This document shows, piece by piece, positions 1-8,813 of a DNA stretch of 64,000 bases. The notes under the pieces are model-generated. The model was not told the origin of the DNA. It ran no database searches and worked only from the letters and a program-made list of their open reading frames with translations. Position numbers and translations under genes: made by a program. The DNA is from Sphingomonadales bacterium (GTDB lineage: Bacteria; Pseudomonadota; Alphaproteobacteria; Sphingomonadales; Sphingomonadaceae): assembly GCA_027488785.1 (NCBI GenBank), contig JAIYAY010000026.1, positions 62,001 to 126,000 of the forward strand, written 5' to 3'. The first letter of the stretch is position 1; the number at the start of each line of letters is the position of its first letter.

Positions 1-273
1 CAAAACGAACGGATGCAGGGCGATTTCATCCCCTCACCGCGTGAATATTTCCATCTATATGGCCTTGACGAACGGCGGTTGGCGTTGGCCAAGCCGGACG
101 CGCTTGTCATGCACCCGGGCCCCATGAATCGCGGCGTGGAAATCGCCAGCAGCGTCGCGGACCATGTCGACCGCTCGGCCATTACCGAGCAAGTAGAAAT
201 GGGCGTGGCGGTTCGTATGGCCTGTCTCGACATATTGACCCGCAAGGCACGTGGTCAGGAGGGTTGGGCATGA
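1..273 (+). CDS. pyrB: Aspartate carbamoyltransferase, C-terminal end (partial)
   Basis: The reading frame is open from base 1 and gives the last 90 residues of an aspartate transcarbamylase, which joins carbamoyl phosphate to aspartate in pyrimidine synthesis. The segment carries the family-typical block [13 protein letters not shown], the C-terminal aspartate-domain motif, followed by the terminal helix. The start lies outside the window. Its TGA overlaps the ATG of the next gene as ATGA (270-273), so the two are very probably translationally coupled. This fits the pyrB-pyrC' pairing known from Pseudomonas, where the catalytic chain needs an inactive dihydroorotase partner. Identity is firm; dependence on the partner is inferred. 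Confidence 0.93.
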   Translation, partial: QNERMQGDFIPSPREYFHLYGLDERRLALAKPDALVMHPGPMNRGVEIASSVADHVDRSAITEQVEMGVAVRMACLDILTRKARGQEGWA

Positions 274-1487
274 CCAGCGTGAACATCCTTCAAGGCAATA
301 TCATACTCCCCGGCGCGGATAAGGCAGAGCTGTTGTCTTTGCATATCGCGGACGGCAAAATTGCTTCTGTTAGCACAGCAGCACCAACAGTCGAACATAT
401 TGACGCCAGCGGGTTGATCGTCGCGCCGGGCATCATTGATTTGGGTGTTTTTAAAACGGACAAGCCGGCCTTTCGATTCGGCGGGATAACGCGCGCAGCA
501 TTGATGCCCGATCAATCACCGGTGCATGACGATCCAGCGACCGTGCGCTTTGCCGCATTAAAGGGTAAGCCCGATTTATGGGTGCACCCTCTTGCCGCCG
601 CGACCCAAGGCCTTGACGGGCTGCATATGGCGGAAATTGCGTTGATGAAAGAAGCCGGCGCTGTGGCAGTGGCGACTGGACGCAAATGGATATCTGACAG
701 CGGCGTTATGCTGCGCATCATGCATTATTGCGCCGCGTTAGACCTTGCCGTCATTGTGCATAATGAGGATACAGGCGTAGCCGGCCATGCCGTCGCAACG
801 GCTGGTGAAACCGCCACGTTGCTAGGCCTTTCAAGTGCGCCCGTCGTTGCCGAAACATTGGCTATTGCCCGCGACCTCCTATTGGCGGAAGAAAGTGGCG
901 CACATGTGCATTTCCGGCAAGTCACCACCGCACGCGGTCTCGACCTGATCCGCGCGGCAAAGGCAAAAGGCCTGCGTGTCACCTGCGGAATTACGCCAGC
1001 GCATATATTCCTGTCGGACAATGCCATTTCGGATTTCCGTACCTTTGCGCGGCTTTCGCCACCGCTGCGGTCCGAAAGCGATCGATTGGCATGTATAAAG
1101 GCCATTGCCGATGGTACGATTGACGTCATCGCATCAGGCCATGACCCGCGCGGGCCAGAAGACAAGCGCCTGCCATTTTCCGAAAGTGCGCCCGGCATGG
1201 CGGGAGCAGAAACTTTGCTGGCGCTGTCACTCAACCTCGTGCGAGATAATGTGATTTCGATGGGCCGTATGTTTGAATTGCTCGCGTCGAACCCTGCAAA
1301 GATATTAGGATTAAACGCAGGCAAAATACTTGAAGGACAAGAGGCCGACCTGATCCTGATCGACGCTGATGCGCCTTGGCAGGTTGACGGTGACCGCATG
1401 GCCGCACTGGCCGGCAACACACCCTTCGACCGCTTGCCGGTTCAGGGCCGTGTTCGACAGATGTTAAAGGGCGGCAAGCTTATTTAG
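270..1487 (+). CDS. pyrX: Dihydroorotase-like protein lacking metal ligands (PyrC'/PyrX type)
   Basis: This 405-residue protein has the amidohydrolase fold of dihydroorotase, but every usual metal ligand I can align is gone. The HxH after strand 1 reads LGVF (G59, F61), the later zinc histidines are Q217 (in HFRQVTTA) and A244 (in TPAH), and the catalytic Asp of the DHAPH block is G290 (ASGHDPR). It should therefore not close carbamoyl aspartate. In Pseudomonas-type ATCases such a dead homologue is a structural subunit for PyrB, and the 4-base overlap with pyrB supports the same role here. The ATG at 270 was chosen over an in-frame TTG at 264 because of the ATGA coupling. A true pyrC should lie elsewhere. 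Confidence 0.88.
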   Translation: MTSVNILQGNIILPGADKAELLSLHIADGKIASVSTAAPTVEHIDASGLIVAPGIIDLGVFKTDKPAFRFGGITRAALMPDQSPVHDDPATVRFAALKGKPDLWVHPLAAATQGLDGLHMAEIALMKEAGAVAVATGRKWISDSGVMLRIMHYCAALDLAVIVHNEDTGVAGHAVATAGETATLLGLSSAPVVAETLAIARDLLLAEESGAHVHFRQVTTARGLDLIRAAKAKGLRVTCGITPAHIFLSDNAISDFRTFARLSPPLRSESDRLACIKAIADGTIDVIASGHDPRGPEDKRLPFSESAPGMAGAETLLALSLNLVRDNVISMGRMFELLASNPAKILGLNAGKILEGQEADLILIDADAPWQVDGDRMAALAGNTPFDRLPVQGRVRQMLKGGKLI

Positions 1488-1543
1488 GGTCAGGCAGATA
1501 TTGCTTGGCATCCTATGCCGTTTCTCCATCATAGCTGCTGCGT

Positions 1544-1903
1544 TCAAACGGGCTCCAACCCGCCGTCGGTCACCTTGCGATAAAAGCAGCTTCTTGCACC
1601 GGTATGGCAGGTCGGACCTTGCGGCCGCGCAATGATCCAAAGAGCATCTTGATCGCAATCGATGCGTATATCGACAATATGCAGGACATTTCCGCTGCTT
1701 TCGCCCTTTTGCCAAAGCTGCTGACGACTGCGCGAGAAAAACACGGCGGTGCGGGTTTCCAAGCTTTTTGCAAGCGCCGCTGCATTCATATGCCCCACCA
1801 TTAATACGGTGCCATCGGCTTCATCCGTGATGACGGCTGTTACCAATCCATTGGCGTCATATTTGGGGTTAAGCGTCGATCCGCTCTCTCGTTCGTCGGT
1901 CAT
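1544..1903 (-). CDS. hisI: Phosphoribosyl-AMP cyclohydrolase
   Basis: This 119-residue single-domain HisI opens the adenine ring of phosphoribosyl-AMP in histidine synthesis. Recognisable features are LVTAVITDEADGTVLMVGHMN near the N-terminus, the metal-binding run DIRIDCDQDALW, and the C-terminal CHTGARSCFYR with the zinc cysteines. The frame stays open further upstream, but I chose the ATG at 1901-1903 (MTDERESG) because earlier residues resemble nothing in the family and would run into the purF promoter region. There is no fused HisE domain. It stands alone, divergent from purF and convergent with pyrC'. Confidence 0.92.
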   Translation of the reverse strand: MTDERESGSTLNPKYDANGLVTAVITDEADGTVLMVGHMNAAALAKSLETRTAVFFSRSRQQLWQKGESSGNVLHIVDIRIDCDQDALWIIARPQGPTCHTGARSCFYRKVTDGGLEPV

Positions 1904-2031
1904 ATCGAGTAGGTAACCGAAGCATCTTTGCCCCGCCAACATTTTCTTTGTTACAAACGCACGACAAGGGGGAGACAATTGTAAATGCCATGCCTATAGG
2001 CGACACAGCGAAGCGCAGCGGGATTCGATAT

Positions 2032-3489
2032 ATGCTGACCACCGACCCTTTTGATGACGATAAACTTCGCGAGGAGTGCGGGATATTTGGTGTTTATGAC
2101 ACCGAAGGCGCTTCGGCCATGGTGGCGCTTGGCCTCCACGCGCTCCAACATCGCGGTCAAGAAGCTGCGGGTATCACTAGCTTTGACGACCAAGATTTTC
2201 ACACGCATCGTGCGATGGGCCATGTCGCAGGCAATTTTGACCGCGAAGAAATCATCGGCGGCCTCGTCGGACGATGTGCTATTGGCCATGTGCGCTATTC
2301 AACGACAGGCGAAACATCCTTGCGTAATGTTCAGCCCTTATATGCGGATCTTGCCACGGGTGGATTCGCTGTTGCGCATAATGGCAATATTTCGAACGCG
2401 ATGACCCTGCGCCGCGACCTTGTGCGTCGTGGTTCCATTTTCCAGTCGACGTCCGACACAGAAGTGATCATTCATCTGGTCGCGACATCCGGCTATCGGA
2501 CGTTGCTCGACCGTTTGATTGACGCGTTGAAGCGCGTTGAGGGTGCCTATTCTCTCTTGTGCCTCACGACAGAGGGCATGATTGCCTGCCGTGACCCGTT
2601 GGGCATTCGACCATTGGTCATGGGAAAGCTTGGCGACACTATCATCTTTGCCTCGGAAACCGTCGCACTCGATATCGTCGGCGCGGAATATATCCGTTCG
2701 GTAGAACCCGGCGAATTGGTTGTGGTGCGCGGAACGGAAATCCAGTCGCACAAGCCGTTCATTCCTATTTCGCAACGGCCTTGCATCTTTGAGCATGTCT
2801 ATTTTTCACGCCCAGATTCGATCGTTGAGGGCATTAGCGTCTATTCAGTCCGCAAGGCGATTGGCGCGGAACTCGCGCGGGAAAATGGCATTGATGTCGA
2901 CTATGTCATTCCAGTGCCCGATAGCGGCACGCCAGCGGCGATTGGTTATGCCGAAGCTGCGAAAATCCCGTTTGAACTGGGCATCATCCGTTCGCATTAT
3001 GTCGGCCGCACCTTCATTCAACCTGGCGACGGCGTCCGCCATTTGGGTGTTAAGTTAAAGCATAATGCAAACCGAAATTTGGTTGCCGGAAAACGCATCG
3101 TTCTTATCGACGATTCCATCGTCCGTGGCACCACATCCCTGAAAATCGTGCAGATGATGCGCGAGGCTGGTGCCGCCGAGGTGCATATGCGTATCGCCAG
3201 CCCACCAACGATGAACAGCTGCTTTTACGGCGTGGATACGCCCGAGCGCTCCAAGCTGCTGGCAAGCCGGATGGATGTCGAAGAAATGCGCCAGTTTATT
3301 CAGGCCGACAGCCTTGCCTTTCTGTCCATCGATGGCCTCTATCGTGCACTTGGCGAAGATTCGCGCCATGCGGACAAGCCGCAATATTGTGATGCGTGCT
3401 TCACCGGCGATTATCCCACCACCCTGACCGACCATGAGGAGCATGAGGCAGATGACCTCATGATGCTTGGCGAGCAAAAACTGGCTTAA
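2032..3489 (+). CDS. purF: Amidophosphoribosyltransferase
   Basis: PurF makes phosphoribosylamine from PRPP and glutamine, the committed step of purine synthesis. The Ntn-type glutaminase nucleophile is Cys16 in EECGIFGVYD, so a 15-residue propeptide would be removed. The PRPP-binding block VLIDDSIVRGTTSLKIV lies in the C-terminal phosphoribosyltransferase domain. I chose the ATG at 2032, which gives the short propeptide MLTTDPFDDDKL typical of alphaproteobacterial PurF. In-frame starts at 1948 and 1990 would add unconserved residues. The length of 485 aa fits the family. A short-chain dehydrogenase follows two bases after the stop and is probably cotranscribed. Confidence 0.95.
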   Translation: MLTTDPFDDDKLREECGIFGVYDTEGASAMVALGLHALQHRGQEAAGITSFDDQDFHTHRAMGHVAGNFDREEIIGGLVGRCAIGHVRYSTTGETSLRNVQPLYADLATGGFAVAHNGNISNAMTLRRDLVRRGSIFQSTSDTEVIIHLVATSGYRTLLDRLIDALKRVEGAYSLLCLTTEGMIACRDPLGIRPLVMGKLGDTIIFASETVALDIVGAEYIRSVEPGELVVVRGTEIQSHKPFIPISQRPCIFEHVYFSRPDSIVEGISVYSVRKAIGAELARENGIDVDYVIPVPDSGTPAAIGYAEAAKIPFELGIIRSHYVGRTFIQPGDGVRHLGVKLKHNANRNLVAGKRIVLIDDSIVRGTTSLKIVQMMREAGAAEVHMRIASPPTMNSCFYGVDTPERSKLLASRMDVEEMRQFIQADSLAFLSIDGLYRALGEDSRHADKPQYCDACFTGDYPTTLTDHEEHEADDLMMLGEQKLA

Positions 3490-3491
3490 CT

Positions 3492-4202
3492 ATGACCAAA
3501 GCATTTGAAGGCAAGATTGCGCTGGTAACTGGCGCAAGTCGCGGGATTGGCGCGGCAACGGCAACAGCGTTGGCAGCGCAAGGCGCGCATGTCATTTTGA
3601 CCGCGCGTACGGCCAAAGACCTTGAGGCGGTTGAAGACGCAATTTTTGTTGCCGGCGGCAGCGCGACCATTGCCCCGCTCGATTTAACCGATGGCGACAG
3701 CATATCACGCTTGGCCGTGGCTGTGACGGAACGCTGGGGTAAGCTCGATTTCCTCGTCTTAAACGCCGCGATGCTTGGGACTTTAAGCCCGGTTTCCGCG
3801 ATTGATGGCGCCGAATTTGCGCGACTGTTCACATTAAACGTCACGGCGCAGCAAGTGATGATCGCATCGTTCGATGCCTTGTTGCGCAAAAGTGACGCTG
3901 GCCGATTAATAGCGCTCACATCCTCGGTTGGCGCCAGCCCGCGCGCGTTTTGGGGTGCATATGGCGCATCAAAGGCGGCGCTGGAAAATCTAGTCGAATC
4001 CTATGGCGATGAGGTCAAAAACCTTTCGCAGGTGCGCACCGCAATCGTCGATCCAGGCCGCACACGCACCGCAATGCGGGCAAAGGCATATCCCGGCGAA
4101 GACCCGTCAACGGTCAAAGAGCCATCGGTTGTTGCGGATGCAATCGTGCAGATGCTCAAGACCGAGTTCGCGACCGGGCACAGATTGGTGGTTGAGGGAT
4201 AG
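3492..4202 (+). CDS. SDR-family NAD(P)-dependent oxidoreductase
   Basis: A 236-residue classical short-chain dehydrogenase. It has the Rossmann glycine motif TGASRGIG (residues 14-21), NAA at the end of strand 4, and the catalytic Ser (TSSVGAS) with YGASK. The substrate is not predictable from the sequence; the general shape resembles the small YciK/3-oxoacyl reductase-like SDRs. It starts two bases after purF, so it probably shares the purF transcript, though nothing links it to purine synthesis. A perfect palindrome at 4214-4240 follows the stop and may end transcription. Confidence 0.85.
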   Translation: MTKAFEGKIALVTGASRGIGAATATALAAQGAHVILTARTAKDLEAVEDAIFVAGGSATIAPLDLTDGDSISRLAVAVTERWGKLDFLVLNAAMLGTLSPVSAIDGAEFARLFTLNVTAQQVMIASFDALLRKSDAGRLIALTSSVGASPRAFWGAYGASKAALENLVESYGDEVKNLSQVRTAIVDPGRTRTAMRAKAYPGEDPSTVKEPSVVADAIVQMLKTEFATGHRLVVEG

Positions 4203-4213
4203 TGTTACTGGTC

Positions 4214-4240
4214 GTCATCCTGAAACAAGTTCAGGATGAC
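4214..4240. repeat. Intergenic palindrome (repeat family copy 1), possible bidirectional terminator
   Basis: GTCATCCTGAA (4214-4224) and TTCAGGATGAC (4230-4240) form a perfect 11-bp stem with a 5-base loop between two convergent genes (SDR and photolyase). Closely related sequences occur at 45926-46012 and 62463-62538. The wording (GTCA-CCTGAA...TTCAGG-TGAC) marks it as a member of a dispersed palindromic repeat family rather than a simple terminator; no clear T-run follows on either strand. Confidence 0.8.
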
Positions 4241-4271
4241 GAAAACAAATCGGCGGGTGGGTGCCCACGCC

Positions 4272-5669
4272 CTACCCCTTCACCGCATCATGGGCCTTTA
4301 ACGCCCGTTCACGTGCTGCTTTGTGACCAATGATCTTGGGCGGATAGTCTTTAGGGCGCGCGCCATATTCATCAGGGTCATGGATATAAGGCGCCTGCAA
4401 TGCCGCCAATTCAGGTACCCATTCCCGAATGTAGTGCGCCGCATCGAATTTCTCTGATTGCGACAAGGGCGCCATGATGCGCACGAACATGTTGCTGTCG
4501 ACACCCGTCCCTGCCGTCCACTGCCAATTGACGCTGTTGCTGCCATAATCGGCATCGACCAAAGTATCCCAAAACCATTTTTCGCCTTCGCGCCAGTCGA
4601 TCAGCAGATGTTTGACTAGGAACGATGCCGCAATCATGCGCACCCGGTTATGCATCCAACCCGTCGCCCATAGCTGCCGCATGCCAGCATCTACGATGGG
4701 ATATCCCGTCCGCCCCTTGGTCCAAGCAACAAAGTCCGCCTGAACCGAAGGATCAGACCGGTCGCGCCACGGGAGGTTGTTAAATGCCTCACGCGCATTT
4801 TTTGCGCCATATTCCGGCATCTGGACAATGACATTCTGCGCATAATCCCGCCACACCAGTTCTTTCAAGAACACATCCACCGAACCGCCCTGATTCATGG
4901 TTGCATGCCAGCAAGCGGCAGGTGATATCTCGCCAAAGTGCAAATGCGGAGACAGAAAGGATGAGCCTTCTACAGACGGCAGGTTGCGTTTCTCGTCGTA
5001 AAATTTCGCCTTATCAACAAACGCCGCGAGACGATTTTTTGCGCCTGCCTCACCGGGTGTCCAATTGTCCCCCATACCGCCCGACCAATCGGGCTTCGTC
5101 GGCAGCAAGTTCCAAGCGGACAGACTATCGCTATCCGGCCAATTTTTTGGCGCGGCAATTTTTGTCGGCGCGGGATGCGGCACGGGCGGCGGCATATGCT
5201 GCCACAAAGCGCGCATGAACGGCGTGTAGATCTTATACTGCCCGCCGCTGCCTGTGGTCACGCTGCCCGCGGGCAGCAGATAATTGCCGTCATGGCATAT
5301 CAAGGCAGTACCTTCGCGCAATCCGTTCGCCACTGCTTTTTCGGCATTGCGCCACCAGGGTTCATAGTGGCGGATACAATAAATGGCCGACGCATCTGTC
5401 TCTGCGGCCAAGGCGCCCAAAATCTCATCAGATTTACCTGTTCGCAGAAGCAGCTTTGAACCTAACTTCTGCAAATCTGCATCCAGCGCTGTCAGGCTAT
5501 GGTGCAACCACCAACGCGATGCAGCGCCCATTTTGCGATGTTTCGGCGTATCGTCGTCGAGGATATACACCGGAATGACCGGCGCGCCGCTCGCAACTGC
5601 CGCTGCCAATGCTGGCTGATCCGACAGACGCAAATCACGGCGGAACCAGACTATCACCGGCGCGGTCAT
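4272..5669 (-). CDS. phrB: Deoxyribodipyrimidine photolyase (class I)
   Basis: This 465-residue flavoprotein repairs UV-induced cyclobutane pyrimidine dimers using light. The N-terminal alpha/beta domain begins VIVWFRRDLRLSDQPAL, and the C-terminal FAD domain carries WRDYAQNV, GRTGYPIVDAGMRQL, WMHNRVRM and DADYGSNSVNWQW, the most conserved photolyase blocks including the tryptophan-rich electron path. The length is normal for a bacterial class I enzyme; the antenna cofactor cannot be decided from sequence alone. Its ATG overlaps the stop of the upstream membrane protein gene as ATGA (5666-5669), so the two are coupled. Confidence 0.95.
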   Translation of the reverse strand: MTAPVIVWFRRDLRLSDQPALAAAVASGAPVIPVYILDDDTPKHRKMGAASRWWLHHSLTALDADLQKLGSKLLLRTGKSDEILGALAAETDASAIYCIRHYEPWWRNAEKAVANGLREGTALICHDGNYLLPAGSVTTGSGGQYKIYTPFMRALWQHMPPPVPHPAPTKIAAPKNWPDSDSLSAWNLLPTKPDWSGGMGDNWTPGEAGAKNRLAAFVDKAKFYDEKRNLPSVEGSSFLSPHLHFGEISPAACWHATMNQGGSVDVFLKELVWRDYAQNVIVQMPEYGAKNAREAFNNLPWRDRSDPSVQADFVAWTKGRTGYPIVDAGMRQLWATGWMHNRVRMIAASFLVKHLLIDWREGEKWFWDTLVDADYGSNSVNWQWTAGTGVDSNMFVRIMAPLSQSEKFDAAHYIREWVPELAALQAPYIHDPDEYGARPKDYPPKIIGHKAARERALKAHDAVKG

Positions 5670-6625
5670 TTGCCTGCATCTCCGATCGGAAAGCTTGCAG
5701 AAAACCGGTCGCCAACCATCGGGTCGACAAAGCGTTGGTCGGAGACTTTCAACGTCTGCTTACCACCATCATCGACAATCTGCACGACGGGCATGCGCGA
5801 CCAGAACAGCAAAGGCGACCCACTCACGACATTTTCTGCAAAGGACTGCTTATCCTCCACGCCCATATAATGCGCGCGCACGCTATCATCGATGCGCACA
5901 TTATCGAACGCAGTGTAGATGCCCTGCCCATAATATCTGTCGTCGCGCCACAGCATTTCGCGTTTCCAGAATAACACAGGAACGGGGTTTGCGACCACCA
6001 AAGCGGGAACAAGATCATGCTTTTTCTGAACGGCCTCCGCCGTCAATTGCTCGGCGCGACCGGTTATCAGGCCATTGGCGAGAATATACGCGCCGATGGC
6101 CGTGAAGCTCACCAAAGCGGGCGCGCGCCAGTTTGTACCATGAAGTTCACGCCGCCGTGAAATCCAAACACCCGCGATCAAAGCCGCCCATAACCAGATA
6201 TCAATAATAAACAACGTGTCGCCGTAAAACCACTGGCTGGAAAAGGGTTCTAACAAGCGGATGCCATAGCTGTTGAACCAATCAAACAAGGGGTGGCTGA
6301 GGCAGCCGATATAGGCCAAGGCAAGCAGCCAGCCCTTATGCAATGGCAATCGCTTTTCCGGTCGTTTTCCCCGCTGGGTTTGCCAGCGGTCGAACGCAAG
6401 CATGATGCCCCACAGCATCAGCGGCAGGACCAGCATTGCAATCGGACCATGCGTCAACCCACGCCGCAGGGCAAGATGCTGTTGCCCGCCCAACAAAGTA
6501 GCCACGGCATCAATATCGGGAATGTTCGCCGCAATGATAAGCGTTGGCATCGCAAGGCCGGTTTTCCGCTTAAGCCCCATTTGGCCAATAAGCGCGCCGA
6601 CAAGGCTATGTGTAAGATTATCCAT
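5666..6625 (-). CDS. YdjM-like membrane-bound metal-dependent hydrolase family protein
   Basis: A 319-residue membrane protein starting MDNLTHSLVGALIG. Conserved His/Asp positions appear in THSLVG, NIPDIDAV, RGLTHGP and HPLFDWFNSYG, the pattern of the YdjM/DUF457 family, often annotated as predicted membrane-bound metal-dependent hydrolase. Several hydrophobic helices fill the first 200 residues and a soluble C-terminal part follows. The molecular function of the family is poorly established; a role in membrane lipid metabolism or SOS-linked stress has been suggested for relatives. I chose the ATG at 6623-6625 since the preceding residues are unlike the family. It is translationally coupled to the photolyase gene downstream. 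Confidence 0.8.
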   Translation of the reverse strand: MDNLTHSLVGALIGQMGLKRKTGLAMPTLIIAANIPDIDAVATLLGGQQHLALRRGLTHGPIAMLVLPLMLWGIMLAFDRWQTQRGKRPEKRLPLHKGWLLALAYIGCLSHPLFDWFNSYGIRLLEPFSSQWFYGDTLFIIDIWLWAALIAGVWISRRRELHGTNWRAPALVSFTAIGAYILANGLITGRAEQLTAEAVQKKHDLVPALVVANPVPVLFWKREMLWRDDRYYGQGIYTAFDNVRIDDSVRAHYMGVEDKQSFAENVVSGSPLLFWSRMPVVQIVDDGGKQTLKVSDQRFVDPMVGDRFSASFPIGDAGK

Positions 6626-6804
6626 ATGTCCGCTGCTGACGCAATGGTGCCGGAATGGCAATACGGCGTTATCGCTATGCCGATTTTGTGCACGCAAAGG
6701 ACGCCGAGAGGCATATATACGAGGTTGAGCACATCGCTTTGCGACCCAATATGCTGGACCTGTTCAGCACACCGCCTTATCACCCAGCCAACATGGAGAA
6801 TGTG

Positions 6805-7764
6805 ATGACTGAAACAACACCCTTTGTTCGCCCTGATGTGGCCCTGTTCCTGCAATTTTTGAATGCGGCTCCCGGCCCTAAATTTTGGGAAGTGCCCGCA
6901 GTTGAGGCCCGTGCGATCACGTCGGCGATGCGCGACATCGCCGATGCCCCTGTGGGTGAACTTGCGGTCATTCGCGATATAAACATTCCTGGCCCCGCAG
7001 GCGCGATCCCGGCTCGGGTTTACGACAGCCGCGCTGATCGGGCCCCTGGCCCTGTCATGGTGTTTTACCATGGCGGCGGCTTCGTGATTGGTAGCCTGTA
7101 TAGCTATGAGCCTTATTGCGCCGAAGTCGCGCGCTTGCTCGACCTACCCGTCATCTCCATCGATTATCGTCTATCGCCGGAACATCCCTTTCCCGCCCCT
7201 GCGGAAGATTGCGAAGCCGCAACGCGGTGGATCGCGTCCAGCCCGTCGGAATTGGGACTTACCGTAACTGGCCTCATCACATCAGGTGATAGCGCAGGCG
7301 GCAATCTGACTATTGTGACCAGCATGGCGCTGCGCGACAAGCCGGCAGCCGTGCCGGTATTGGTGCAGTTTCCCATTTACCCGGTCGTTACGCTTGACCC
7401 CGACTGGCCAAGCATGCGCGCGTTTTCCAGCGGCTATTTGCTAACCGAAGAGGGCATGGCCTATTTCAGCGAAGGCCATGCAGCGGTGCCGGGCGACTAT
7501 CGCTCTGAACCACTCAATTTCCCGCAAGAGGGTATGCCGCCTAGCCTTGTCACCACCGCTAGCCTTGACCCCTTGCGCGATCAGGGCCTTGCCTATGTCG
7601 AAAAGCTGAAACAAGCGGGCGTTAAAGTCCAGCACATCAGCGCCGACGGCAACATCCACGGCCATATCAACATTCGCCAAGCAATTCCGTCGGTTCAGGC
7701 CGATGTCGAAAGCTATATCAATGCTTTGAAAATCATGCTCGCTGAAGTATCGCCCGCCGCATGA
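6805..7764 (+). CDS. Alpha/beta hydrolase, HSL-type esterase/lipase
   Basis: A 319-residue carboxylesterase of the hormone-sensitive-lipase family. The oxyanion motif HGGGF is at 89-93, the nucleophile Ser163 sits in GDSAGG (161-166), the acid lies in SLDPLRDQG, and the His in GNIHGHIN near the C-terminus. The start at 6805 is preceded by GGAG five bases upstream; in-frame starts at 6655 and 6793 are less convincing. Its TGA overlaps the ATG of rppH (7761-7764). The natural substrate is not predictable; short-chain acyl esters are usual for the family. Confidence 0.88.
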   Translation: MTETTPFVRPDVALFLQFLNAAPGPKFWEVPAVEARAITSAMRDIADAPVGELAVIRDINIPGPAGAIPARVYDSRADRAPGPVMVFYHGGGFVIGSLYSYEPYCAEVARLLDLPVISIDYRLSPEHPFPAPAEDCEAATRWIASSPSELGLTVTGLITSGDSAGGNLTIVTSMALRDKPAAVPVLVQFPIYPVVTLDPDWPSMRAFSSGYLLTEEGMAYFSEGHAAVPGDYRSEPLNFPQEGMPPSLVTTASLDPLRDQGLAYVEKLKQAGVKVQHISADGNIHGHINIRQAIPSVQADVESYINALKIMLAEVSPAA

Positions 7765-8246
7765 CCGCTAGTTTTGACGACCTTCCCTACCGCCCCTGCG
7801 CGGGCATCATGCTTGCCAATATGCAAGGCAAGATTTTCGTAGGGCAGCGTATGGACCGGCCCGAAGGCACAGACGCTTGGCAGATGCCACAGGGCGGCAT
7901 TGACGATGGCGAGGAAGCGGAAACCGCGGCTTTACGCGAATTATTCGAAGAAACCGGCGTCCGCGCGGACCTGGTAGACATTCTCGCCCGCAGCAAAGAA
8001 GAGCATTTCTACGATTTACCCGACGATATGATTGGGCGGATCTGGAAGGGCAAATATCGCGGTCAGCGGCAAATGTGGTTTCTGATGCGGTTCAAGGGCA
8101 GTGATGCCGATATCAACATTGAAACCGAGCATCAGGAATTCACCAGCTGGCAATGGGTGGATGCGCTTATGGTCCCACAACTAATCGTGCCGTTCAAAAA
8201 ACGGCTATATGAAAACATCCTCGCCGAATTTGTCGACCTGATTTAG
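7761..8246 (+). CDS. rppH: RNA pyrophosphohydrolase (Nudix)
   Basis: A 161-residue Nudix hydrolase that strips pyrophosphate from 5'-triphosphate mRNA ends and so starts RNA decay. The Nudix box runs from G45 to V67 (GGIDDGEEAETAALRELFEETGV region), preceded by AWQMPQGG and followed by RGQRQMWFLMRF and the late ExxE-like TEHQEFTSWQWV, as in RppH/IalA proteins. It overlaps the esterase gene by four bases. A diadenosine polyphosphate hydrolase role has also been reported for this group. Confidence 0.92.
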   Translation: MTASFDDLPYRPCAGIMLANMQGKIFVGQRMDRPEGTDAWQMPQGGIDDGEEAETAALRELFEETGVRADLVDILARSKEEHFYDLPDDMIGRIWKGKYRGQRQMWFLMRFKGSDADINIETEHQEFTSWQWVDALMVPQLIVPFKKRLYENILAEFVDLI

Positions 8247-8250
8247 GCGA

Positions 8251-8778
8251 TCAATTCGCCTTAAGCTCCGGCGTGGCGCCCAATGTCGCTTTCAAGTCAA
8301 CCGCACTGGCCTGCGCCTGCTGCTTCTTTGATGCCAAGTCGATGGCGCTTGAAAGCTTGTCTACAGAAGCGCAATCGGCGCGGCATACTGTGGTCAAACG
8401 AGCCATATTCTTACGCGCCTGTTCCAGAGCGCCTTTGGCAATAAAGGCATTGGCTTGCTCAGCCAAAGCGATCTGGTCGTTGGGATCAATCTCCAGCGCC
8501 TTTTTGTAAAAACCAATAGCTTTCCCCTTCAACCCCTGCGTTTGTACCGCACGCGCCATGCCGACATAAGCGGCGCGGTTGCGCGGGTCGACCGCGAGGG
8601 CACTTTCATACCAGCCGATTGCACTATCGACGCGGCCAGCGCGGGCTTCCTCGTCGCCGGTTTTCACTAAAGCTATGGATCGGGCGTCAATGTCTGCGTC
8701 TGCTCGGCCGCTGATGCTGGCGCTCGACATAATGGCGAGCGTGAATGACAGGGCAATCGCCGCGGGTGAAAAACGCAT
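8251..8778 (-). CDS. Exported tetratricopeptide-repeat protein
   Basis: A 175-residue protein starting MRFSPAAIALSFTLAIMSSASISGRADA, a likely signal peptide. Two TPR motifs follow (DEEARAGRVDSAIGWYESALAVDPRN and AVQTQGLKGKAIGFYKKALEIDPND), then a helical C-terminal region with two cysteines close together (TVCRADCASVD). TPRs mediate protein-protein contacts, probably in the periplasm here. No enzymatic motif is visible. The frame is open further upstream, but the ATG at 8776-8778 gives the signal peptide. It lies downstream of the rsmB-like gene on the same strand, 35 bases away. Confidence 0.75.
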   Translation of the reverse strand: MRFSPAAIALSFTLAIMSSASISGRADADIDARSIALVKTGDEEARAGRVDSAIGWYESALAVDPRNRAAYVGMARAVQTQGLKGKAIGFYKKALEIDPNDQIALAEQANAFIAKGALEQARKNMARLTTVCRADCASVDKLSSAIDLASKKQQAQASAVDLKATLGATPELKAN

Positions 8779-8813
8779 ACAATAAATCCAAAAATTTTCG
8801 GTCCGTTTCGCTA

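Noticed and set aside
725-1420. Long open frame antisense to the dihydroorotase-like gene
   Set aside because: Ser/Arg/Ala-rich sequence without any family motif; it mirrors the real gene and has no ribosome site or neighbours on that strand.
1904-2031. Possible purine riboswitch or PurR site ahead of purF
   Set aside because: I see no conserved riboswitch core or clear operator palindrome in the hisI-purF gap.
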